This document shows, in pieces, positions 48,563 through 58,027 of a stretch of 64,000 bases of DNA. A model generated the notes under the pieces. The model had not been told where the DNA came from, did not search any database, and saw only the letters and a list, made by a program, of their open reading frames with translations. The translations under genes were made by a program, and so were the position numbers. This stretch comes from Paragonimus skrjabini miyazakii (Eukaryota > Platyhelminthes > Trematoda > Plagiorchiida > Troglotrematidae). The DNA lies in contig JTDE01000143.1 in the NCBI GenBank assembly GCA_014338405.1, forward strand, positions 194,446 through 258,445. The letters are read 5' to 3'. Positions within the stretch are counted from its first letter, which is position 1; every line of letters begins with the position of its first letter.

Positions 48563-48730
48563 ATGTAAGCTGAAATTGGCATTTAGGTTTCAAACGTTTC
48601 AACATCAAACGAAGTGACATCATCAGTGCGCAAAAACGTTTTAGTGTATAGGTTTGAATGTGGAATTGAAACAGTTAGGCACTGATGATGTCATCCCGCT
48701 TGGCGAGGAAACGCTTGTAACCTAAACGCC
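48563..48730. other. Inverted pair of hammerhead-ribozyme-like cores (Penelope-type)
   Basis: The right arm (+): CTGATGA at 48682-48688, a 19-nt spacer, GAAAC at 48708-48712, then CGCTT/AAACG as a short stem (48712-48728). The left arm (-): CTGATGA at 48620-48626, GAAAC at 48596-48600, CGTTT/AAATG stem. CTGATGA...GAAA is the conserved core of hammerhead ribozymes, and PLE termini are known to carry them. The stem II spacers are only weakly pairable here, and the cleavage triplet reads CC instead of UC, so both are probably decayed. The arms are about 60 bp, imperfectly complementary, in opposite orientation around a 50-bp centre. Confidence 0.5.
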
Positions 48731-49825
48731 GGGCTTGGCGAACATGGTAATACCTAAATTCTCAACTCGAACTACGAAGAACAACACTATCAAAAAGTAC
48801 AAATGATTTAGTATATTGAATAACGTTCATGTTTACGTATTTATGGAAGGGGATAAACTGAGGGAAAATGTTGCGCCTATTGTGCTTCGTCGCAATTGTT
48901 AACAGGTAGGAAAAGAAAACCGTTTTAACTTGTTTGATAACTTTTCTGGTAAATGTTTGAACACCTTAATTACCTGCTTTTGCATCACCAAGTAGGGAAT
49001 ACAACAAGATGAAAATACACTGTATAAGCAATAAAATAAAGACAATACGATCTTGATTAACCAGCACTATTAAAAGTTTATGTAATTTCTCGAACATATC
49101 AATCTCATAAGTTGTTTCCAAAAACTTCTGTCCGAACTACCTATCAAACTGGGGATATCATTATACAAGATGAGTAGTTATATAAAGTGTATAAATTGCA
49201 GCTCACTGTATGACATGTTATTTACTTATGAGCCATATACTTGGCCTTTGTTTAGGTGACAACTATTTGGTTTGTTGGCTACATTTGGACAACATGCTCT
49301 ATCAAACCTGTTAACTTTTGACCTGCTGAAGTGTTTCCGTGAGTAAATATAGGGGCTAAATCTAACATACATTTTGCCGTAAATGTAACCTGGTTTACAA
49401 CATTAGCACCCACCAGTCTGCTACTCTGAACGTGATTTCTGATCTAAAACCTTTGTTGCTCACTTCTGATACCTCAGAGTCATTCAACTGCGGCTACGGA
49501 GCTTAATGTAGACTATGTTCCTGAAACATAAAGGAAGACATATACGAACGTCCGAACGTTACTTGATCAGCTAAATACAGTCATTAGAATGTTTTATCCA
49601 TATACGTTCACCTTTTGTGCGCTTAAAGATCAGCGCCATTGACGGTGTTCATTTTAATGGCCTTTAATGTAGGTTAATCGATTAGCAAAAGTTATATGAG
49701 AGCACTGTCATCTAGGCCATATCAACATCTAGAGTTGTCTTGCAAAACGATTCCAAAGCTACCGGTAATATAAGGTAACTACATAATCTTACTCCAACAC
49801 TGAGACTGATCATAATCTTACTTAC

Positions 49826-49969
49826 GCTTCAACAGCTGCTTTCATGTTCTCGTAAACGGTGGCTTTACCCCGATGGAATGTACGAACCTGTGGATATTCA
49901 TCAGCTTCATAATAGGCCAGCCGCATTCTTGTCTCGTAGGCCGCCTTGGCATCCATTGAATATTTTTTT
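49826..49969 (-). CDS. BBOF1: BBOF1, penultimate coding exon
   Basis: The acceptor is TTTTGAAG at 49970 and above, and the donor is GTAAGT at 49820-49825. Exon length is 144 bp, entering with one base that completes Gln (CA|A) and leaving with two bases (GC) that become Ala. It encodes KKYSMDAKAAYETRMRLAYY then EADEYPQVRTFHRGKATVYE and NMKAAVE. The block AAxxxxMRxAxxxxxEYPxxRTF is diagnostic for BBOF1; from memory the human protein reads AAFNLKMRAACTGRTEYPKIRTF at this place, split here for length as AAFNLKMRAA and CTGRTEYPKIRTF. Phase agreement on both sides makes the gene model firm. The ORF on this strand at 49842-50099 is in a different frame and is not the product. Confidence 0.9.
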
Positions 49970-51224
49970 CTTCAAAAGATAACCGCGAAACAAAAAGGGG
50001 GAGAGGAAATAAAATTACAAGACTGAATTCAATGAGTCGAAAGTGGTCTACAACTCTCTGTAACAATAGGTCTGGAATTGAGTTCTCCCCATATTTCACG
50101 TACTTTTTTGCTCGACTGTAGAAACTGAAAGGAACGTATAGTTGTTTTCTAGGTAATTACATTAGCTAAACTACACCGTATGTCCGTTTGACCCTTGCTG
50201 AATACCTTCAGTTTAGCCCATTACCAGTTTTCACTCAATCTCAATAACGATTGACATTTTTTCATCCGACCTAACGCAGTTCCAACAAGGACGTGATACA
50301 TTAACTGAAGAAAACAGGACATTCTGACGGATTTCCTAAACGTGGATGGCGAAGTAACCGGATAATGTGAAACAACAGTACTGGAGCATATAAAACAGAT
50401 GATGAGGAACTAGGAAAGATGCAATGCAGGAATCTGATAACCGACGCTGAATGAAAACCACACCAGTCCATCCTATCGAGCATACGTGCTCCTCATCAGT
50501 AACATAGGCAATATCACTTCGGTTTGCTTGCCATGAAACAAAATCAAAAAAAAGCATTTAAAAAGAAAATCAGCCGAGAGTAAGAAGCAGTGAAGGGAAG
50601 GGGATGATACCCAGTTTGTAAGTTACTGTATTTAGGCCCTGAAAAGCAGTACCGACAACAACTCGTTTGCACCTGCATACAGCCAAAGAGTTCAGCTGAA
50701 ATTGATAATAACATGTCAGCTGTAAATTGAGTGTAATCGTTTACCGTCTTATCCATCCTCAAATCAGTGGCAAATCTGATATAAACGATTGTATTTGCGT
50801 CGCTGAATCTCATTAACGCAGACCTCTCTAAGATCTCGAGTTAGAAAGCGATGACAGGTTTCGAATGACTTCTATCGTTATAAAATGAGCATCACGATTT
50901 AAAATGTAATCGCCATGTTAACTATGCATGACCCCAGTTATTACAAACCAAACTTTTCTTTATATCTACGGCAATTAACAACCGCTGGGAATGATAAAGC
51001 AGGACTCGATAAGGCAGTTCAACTAATGCAAGCAAATATTAGCTGTAAGTTAAATTTAATACTGAAAGCCGCACTAATTTTTAGTATAAAGTATGACCTG
51101 TCGATCATGTGATTCCGGGCTCCTCTCTAACAAGTAGATTCAGTTAGTTTGGGTGATGAAACCTCGCTCTAGAATTTTGCTGACAAAGTACCCCTGTTGT
51201 TTAGAAGTAAAAATATTGCAAAGA

Positions 51225-51540
51225 ATATGGGCTTCCGCCGGATTCAAACCTTCGACAGAGACGGTATGTTTAAACATGGCAAGCGTTCTACTATCTGGGC
51301 AAAGAATTCACAGCTGAGAAATTCCACATTCATATTCAGTTACCTACCTAACTCACTGTGATATAAGGAATCCAACCAATTGGCTAAGAGGTTAGCTGCC
51401 CGGATAGAAGTTCTCAAACAATTCACACTGAAGTCTACCAATGTTACTGTTAACCACTGAGCTGATAGGTTTTTGTTGGCGGTTCGAATCCAGACAAGGT
51501 CCGTATTTTTTGCATTTTGGTCTCTCCTAAATTATCAGAT
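51225..51540. repeat. Family A SINE with tRNA-like modules at both ends, facing each other
   Basis: The left end on the minus strand carries the tRNA-like module (TTCCGCCGGATTCAAACC at 51235, then ACATGGCAAGCGTTCTACTA). The body follows to about 51450. The right end on the plus strand has a second module: TAACCACTGAGCTGATAGG (A-box-like) and GGCGGTTCGAATCCAGAC (B box, 51480). Beyond it, TTTTTTGCATTTTGGTCTCT and CCTAAATTATCAGATCTG are the reverse complement of the left flank of the 30-kb copy (29965-29998). The element is therefore roughly palindromic. Confidence 0.6.
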
Positions 51541-52351
51541 CTGTTACACTAATTTTCTATGAGAAGCTTCCATTGCGTTTCGCGGTTCTCTTGACATAAC
51601 GGCGGAAACTTTTCATCTACGCCTTTCTAGTCAACGTCATTACTATTGTGGTCGTACCCGCTACTCCGTTAATCTGATAGGTGATACTGCTCGCAAGGAC
51701 CTCATAAGGCTTGTCGTTTAGAACTTCGGTAGCATTTGAAATAACTCATCTTTGTCGATAAAGAGGAATAATCCCCCCAGATCGCACTTCTATTTCAAAG
51801 TCCCTTAAGTTTCTGTCCCACATGTGTTTCCAGAAATGTACATATTTTTCTACCTCCAGTAATGACCTTGAAACAAAACCATGTTTCAAAAATACGTATT
51901 CTTCCGTCTCTCCTGTTTTTACTCATGTAACTTTTGTTACGTTCGACCGAACCGCGTTAATAATTTTTGCACCTTGTCTTCTTTTTTGCTATTCGCAATT
52001 ACTGCTGGCTGCTTAACCCGCCGAATGGTTACGATTCGAGAACTGTCCGTATCGGTGTTTAGATCTGTTTGATGTCATATGTTTTGCTACCGTCCCGCAC
52101 ATCACGCAGATTGAAAAAGACGTCGTAATGCAACGTCATTTTTACGTTCTAGCTAAGCGAGTGGTAAGAAAAAGATGATAATGAAGACAGCTTAGGGTCA
52201 GACAACAAAACAATTAATTACTTCTAGTATATGCTACTCCAGACGGTATACCCAACCACGAGACAGTATGATTATTCAGTTTGCAACCGGAAAGAAGGTA
52301 ACATTAGCTAAATCAGGAGTTGGTGTCAAAACTTTTATTGCGCAAACCTAC

Positions 52352-52564
52352 CTCATGCACTGACCACCTGACCCATGCTTCTATTTCAACCCAGATTGTA
52401 GGAAAACTCCATTTCGAAGTAAGCAAGTGGTGTGCTTTTACGAAACGTTTCTCATGAGTCAGCGTCATTGTGGTGAAATCAACACCCTTATCAAGATGTG
52501 AAACTTGCCTACCTAGGGAGCACGCGCATAAAACATACCGGGCTTCTATCATATAGGTACCATT
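52352..52564 (-). CDS. Possible 213-bp exon inside the BBOF1 intron, gene unknown
   Basis: A clean acceptor (TTTTTATCGTCTGTTTACACAG) and a GTAGGT donor enclose 71 uninterrupted codons in phase 0. It begins NGTYMIEARYVLCACSLG and ends IWVEIEAWVRWSVHE. It is on the same strand as BBOF1 but its phase does not fit the flanking BBOF1 exons (phase 2), and its sequence resembles no BBOF1 part I know. It may be a nested gene's exon, an old exon or a chance combination. Confidence 0.22.
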
Positions 52565-53289
52565 CTGTGTAAACAGACGATAAAAACTGTATTACTCAAA
52601 GTAATATTCCCTGAAGCCGACCGAGTTTCACATACATCACCATTTTCAAGTTACTGGGTAGCAATACAACACTAGTTGAATCTGCTGCTTAGCAACCAAA
52701 AGTATAGAAGAAAACTATTCAGTTGGCAGATTGCTAAGGAATTGTGTGTATTGAAATTTTACACTCTGTCCCCAAATTAAAAGTCTTGGTCACGTAAAAG
52801 TCCGGGAAACAGAGGAGTTACAAACGTCACATGAGCTCTGTGGTTAGCATCACAGGCGCCAAAAATGGCACAACCGCTCAATTAGATAATTACCCCAGTC
52901 ACTACAGAAAGATACCAACATATAATAACCATAACCTAAGGTACTCGCGCATTGTATCTGTTGGATTCGTCGTCTAAATACGACAGTCTCAAGTTATCGC
53001 TCTACACGTTTGTAATCATAACGTCCTAAGGTGTTGTTAGAGTTTCAACAGAATGATTATTTGTACATACCGATGTCACAAAATGTTTACCATGTGCAGA
53101 GATTGACAGTAAATTAGGAACGACGGGTGGGATGATAGTAAGGCAGGGTTATTCACCGTAGGTTGTAATTTACTTTCACTACAATCGGACCATGTGGCTC
53201 ACTGTACTGTAAAAAAACACCTACAATACTCAAACAAGATAGCATTAAAAATGATTTGCTCATAACTGTAAATGGGTGCCAACCAACAA

Positions 53290-53590
53290 GTTCATTATGG
53301 GGCAGCCGTGTTTACCATTGCGCCATTGACCTCACATTAGGCACGACCGAACTATCATATGTCCGTGGTTCAAGTCCCGGCAGTGGCGATGATATGCACT
53401 ACTGACGAGCTCCAATGAGAGCGAAACTGCAGTCTAGTGCTTCTTTTCGAAAGCGGCCGACTGAAAAGTCTATGGGAATGCAATAGCTGCGATCAGTTGT
53501 GGGTGATGTTCAGTCTATATGAAAATCAAAATCCCCTACTGCTCATCAGTAAAGTTAATTATGGTTTGTGTTACAGTCGTCCTAATTCCC
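53290..53590 (+). repeat. Short repeat family B, most complete copy
   Basis: It starts with ACCATTGCGCCATTGACCTC and has the B-box-like GTGGTTCAAGTCCCGG at 53371. It continues with GATGATATGCACTACTGACG, GAGCTCCAATGAGAGCGAAA and CTATATGAAAATCAAAATCC. Related stretches lie at 12725, 38990 (inverted), 39185 and 39985. The box and the overall size of about 300 bp suggest a second tRNA-derived SINE family. Confidence 0.65.
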
Positions 53591-53689
53591 CTCATCACAA
53601 AGACCTTGAGCCTGACCAAAATGTACCGTGCTTTAGGCCGTCGGTCACCTCAACAGTGACGTGACATGTCCTAGAAGGAGAGGTCAGAA

Positions 53690-53800
53690 AACTATTAACA
53701 ACAAAAGAAGACCTGGTGGAAGAACTAGAAATGGTACGAACAGAGGTATCCCATTGATTGCGGCAAATTGCCGTCGTGGATAGCGTTACTAACCAGAGAT
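53690..53800 (+). repeat. Dispersed repeat family C, copy 2
   Basis: GGAAGAACTAGAAATGGTAC, GAACAGAGGTATCCC, ATTGATTGCGGCAAATTGCC. The inverse of 61762-61830 and part of 29835-29885 match it. It follows family B directly, so B and C may be two parts of one longer element. Confidence 0.5.
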
Positions 53801-55689
53801 TTGACTGATTTTGAGGATCCTAGCCGAGCAGGCGGCACATACCTACTTTGCGTAATGAAACAGTTACAGCCTTCATACTTCGTGCCCACTTTGTTGCCTG
53901 GCCGCCACGCGGTCTTAACCAGCTGTTGGTTCTCACAGTATATAATGTCCGGTAAGGCAAACACTCAGCTGACCCGCGGAATAGATGCCCCGAACATCGT
54001 AGACTAGAAAAACCAATCCGAGGCAGCGATGTGTAGTAGTCAGTGGTGTACTTGCAACTATACCATTTCTTGTTGTTCCGCTTAGTCTTCTTTTATTGAT
54101 CGTTAAATTTTTATTAACTTTTTTTCTTCTTCTCGTCTATTCCACGTCACTGCTGAGGTGAGCGACGGTGCAAGCCTACGCTTCACTGATATACTTGGCG
54201 TTATGCGGTCGGTAACTATTAGCAAATATACTATATTAATTCTGCTTAGAGAGTTGTCTAGTTTCCATTGAATTTACCCGAAGTCGGAGTAACGTTTCCA
54301 ATACTCCTCAAACCAATCGAGTTACTCTCTTAGTTTTCCTTCGAAGACCTGTGTTTTTAAACTACGGCTTACAGCAGCAATCTGTTTCCTGTCAGATTAA
54401 ACTGGCCACAATAAGATGTAATCAAGGTTAGTTAATATAGTAAGTACCGCCATCAAAGTAATGTGACAAGATCTACAAGTTACCTTAAAAACAAGAGTCC
54501 TTATACCTAGGTGACGTGTGAAATCTATAGTCACAAAAAATGACTCTAAACTGGCGCGAAATAGGGTGATGTGCACAGAAGTCTTGTTGAAGTTTCAATC
54601 ATAGTACACTGATAGAATGAGCCTCACCCTTAATGGTTCATGCCTGAATTAGGGAATGGAAGTAGACAGTTAAAACTGCGTCCATTACGTTGTCGTTAAC
54701 CTGTAGTAAATGGCGACAAGGGAGAATTTTTAAAAACCTAGTGGCTGTTGAGTGCAACAACTGGGCATAAAAGTACGCCCGTTAGTAAAATATCCGGATA
54801 GCAGGCTACAAAACACATCCTAGTGTGCTAGGATTACTCTCGAGACATCAATTATAGTTGATGGATGATTATTTGAGAGCTAGGCGTAACAGAACTGACT
54901 AGTCTCGTATAAAAGCTCACAAATCATATTATCAGTGCTTTTGTCCTAGTATCAGAAGCGCCTTGTTATTAGATACAATATTGTAATCATGGACGGAGTT
55001 TACAAGGCCTACCGAATTCAACAGCAATATTGTAAAATACCTGTTTGGTTGTACAGAGAACAGATTTGGAGTCGTTCAACAGATGCCTTCTGATAGGTTA
55101 ACTAAGATAACTAGTTAAGCATTGACCCTCCAGAAAGTCCAGGTTCTCTTTATCTTACCTTCATACTGTTTAAGTGTAAGTAATGCAACTCGGCAGCCTT
55201 TATCTTAAACGTTGGATGAATTCGAAGGAACATCATATTGCTGAATAAATATTATGTGCAGCATACAACATCAACATGCACTGTTTTGGAAAAGAAGGTT
55301 TATCTCTTCCATTTTGTCACAATTCATCCTGTGACTGTTCTGTTCTTCACAGTGTAACAAATATTTCAATTGCATTGCCCTCTGGTGGCCAGCAACGAGA
55401 TTAAACAGTAATAAAATATAAGCTCAGTTATTCATTAAAGGCTAATTTCATTCAACGAGAAAAGCGAGATTTTTACATTTTCTTCCAAGCAAACCGGTTC
55501 AAACTGATAAACAGTCCAATCAAGCTTTTCGGTTGTTAAACCCCCAAACAAACTGTTTTCAAACACTTTTTCAGGAACCTTTGGTCCTAGGATGTCTTCT
55601 TTGTATATGGCAATCGTTAGAAATCGGTCAATTCGCGACAATTTGCGGACTCACAGTTAATAGTCATAGAGTCACTGCAATTTACTTAC

Positions 55690-55961
55690 TGTGTTATTGC
55701 GATCTCATCGCGGACCTGATCCAGTGCAGCCAAGAAGAATGATTCCACTTCACTACGTTGCTTCAAAATATGTTGAGCCAGGGTGTACACACGGTTTGCT
55801 TTCTTTCTTTCCAGCATAAGTGCCCTGTAGAGTTGTTCAGCCGATTTGATGGAATCGGAGGAACAGTTTAAAGTTTGTTGCTCCGCTTCCTCTTTCTGCT
55901 TTATGCGGCTTTCCTGTTCTTGCTGTAGGTCCAGTTTCAGTTGTTCAATTTGAGCAGCTTG
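55690..55961 (-). CDS. BBOF1: BBOF1, coiled-coil exon
   Basis: The acceptor is TTTCCTAG at 55962-55969 and the donor is GTAAGT. The exon is 272 bp, entering in phase 0 and leaving with two bases. It begins QAAQIEQLKLDLQQEQESR, a Glu/Gln/Lys-rich heptad-like coiled coil. It ends ANRVYTLAQHILKQRSEVES, FFLAALDQVRDEIAIT. The last part matches the BBOF1 block (human, from memory: KKLAKNILDERTEVERFFLD, ALHQVKQQI). Two overlapping ORFs in other frames (55435-55641, 55533-55742) are shadows. The remaining N-terminal coiled-coil exons must lie to the right. The three exons seen make 313 residues, compared with about 530 for the human protein. Confidence 0.9.
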
Positions 55962-55969
55962 CTAGGAAA

Positions 55970-57927
55970 TATATGTTTGTTCAAGGGTGATTGGTTGTTA
56001 GTTTTGAAATGTGTCATTTTGGCAGATTTAAGTACCTTAAAACCAAGTTAACTAGCTGTTTTTTGTCTTAAATAGTTAGATGAAAATAAGTTTGTTTATG
56101 ATAAACATGCTTTCCATTGTTCAGTCTCACAAAAGCACTTTGTGACCAGTCCCGTCCCTGGTTAAACGTAACAGATTTAGATCGTGAGCAGCGGATCCGA
56201 ACTAACGTTATTTCTCGTTTCTGAATAAAGTTCTAATCTACTAGACAACAGGTTTAATTAGACTACCGTCAAATAAGACAGTCTCTATTTGATGAACCGA
56301 CAGGAGGGCATAACCGGTCTTGGGAGAGATAGGTTGATATCTAGCAATGAGAGTTATAAGCAGCCTTCTTGGACTTGTGAAACCTACAGATGCAGACCGC
56401 TAATCTGAGTTTGATTTCAATAAGCCACAAAAGACTCGTTCAATTAGTGCTTGTACGTATAAGTCCATAAACGTGCACAAGCATATACCTTCAACCTTCA
56501 GCCTTACTAATGGGCATGACCGGATGGCCTGCTTTTAATCCGAAAAGTATTATGTGGGATGCGGTTGAATGAATAGCTTACTAGCTGCATGTGTATACAA
56601 TTGTAAGACGAACCGCTGACATGGTAGACCTGCAGCATAAAGTGTACTGTTAGTTTGGTTATAGTAACGTCTTGGTCTTCTGTACAAAACTGGGAAACAT
56701 TTGACACCCGCATATTGTCAGGTAAGTAATTCCTGAAAGAGTTTCATGTGGCAAGATTTTTGGAAGCAAATCAGTCATGAAACATATATGTAACAGGAAT
56801 ATTTTAGAGTGAATTGGGTCTAACCAAAACATCTTTCAAAATCTCACTTTATAATAATTAAAGCTCATTAATTCTGTTCACGTTATCACTCAACTACTAC
56901 TTCTACACAAACGAAGTTGTTCTAACGAACAGATAAAGCTGACGTAAGTGATTAGCAGGTCTGAACATTTTTCCGTCACAGTTTTATTATACGACCCACA
57001 AAATTTGCGATCTAACCCTTATGAATGACAAGGTGTTCCCTTTGTAATGTATTGTATACTTGATTGCACCTTGTTATTTTCCTAATAAAATATGCAGGTT
57101 TGCATTTTGTAAACTTCGTTATACACTATATTACATTAGCCATACATAACCACGCACACAACAATACTCATCAGAAACCTAGACAATCGGTTACTGATGA
57201 GCAAGTTTGTCTGTACACAAATGGTTGGTTCTATATGTTAATGAGTACCGCCTCAGCGAAAGGAAACTCTCTTCGATTTCTACTGCTTAATGTACAGATG
57301 GTGTTCAGATTGAGTTTACTCTTCTTCTACAACTCCTCATTTTGTGTAGTCAAAAAATGCTCCGTTCCCTACTGGCTATACATAAGAAATTGTTGAACAA
57401 GTACGCACCAGTGCAAAGTTTACTGCTTTTCATCAATTTGATATTGTATTCCGTTAGGCTATTCAATAAGCAAAACTCACTAATTGTTGCGAAGAAATAG
57501 AACGACATCAATGAAAGTATTGAGCTTCATTACATGTCAATTACTAAGAAACTATAGGGGTAACGCACGTGTCTTTCTATATCCATATGAGAGAATTAAA
57601 ATTACCGTGTCGTACAACACCTACAAATAGAAGGACTATGACTGAACCTGAGTAGCCTGAAAGTGTCATGTATTTGGCACCGATCTCCATTTATGACGTG
57701 TCAGAATATTCTGACATGGTTGCAGCATTCGCCTGTTAGGGAGTTTCTTATTAACAAAAGTCGGGAAAAGTACGTTAATCCATTTGTATAATTGCCACAG
57801 CCTTCTGTTGAATGAATGGCACGGCACTCATAGCCATAGAGACGTTGTCAGATTTGGCAGTGATTATAGGCGTCGTCCTCAACTGCGACGTTCGGACCAC
57901 AATTATGGTTTACCACATGACCTGTTA
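55970..57927. other. Presumed BBOF1 intron or upstream sequence without recognised exon
   Basis: A 110-codon + strand ORF (57064-57396) has no recognisable domain. I found no coiled-coil exon on the minus strand with matching phase 0 donor. Confidence 0.4.
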
Positions 57928-58027
57928 NNNNNNNNNNNNNNNNNNNNNNNNNNNNNNNNNNNNNNNNNNNNNNNNNNNNNNNNNNNNNNNNNNNNNNNNN
58001 NNNNNNNNNNNNNNNNNNNNNNNNNNN
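57928..58027. other. Assembly gap (100 N)
   Basis: Exactly 100 N. A BBOF1 exon could be hidden in the missing sequence. ORFs spanning it are artefacts. Confidence 0.99.

Larger units (their letters stand above)
47365..49825 (-). other. BBOF1 last intron (2461 bp)
   Basis: GTAAGT donor at 49820-49825 and TTATAG acceptor at 47365-47370, phase 2. The intron hosts family A SINE copies (47937-48300) and the inverted hammerhead-like pair (48563-48730). No other exon seen. Confidence 0.8.
49970..55689 (-). other. BBOF1 intron (5720 bp)
   Basis: GTAAGT donor at 55684-55689. It contains a family A SINE (51225), a family B copy (53290), a family C copy (53690) and one unexplained splice-bounded open segment at 52352-52564. 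Confidence 0.8.

Noticed and set aside
53437..53664. ORF similar to the one at 40142
   Set aside because: The similarity is explained by shared repeat family B; both have different lengths and stops, and no protein family is recognised.
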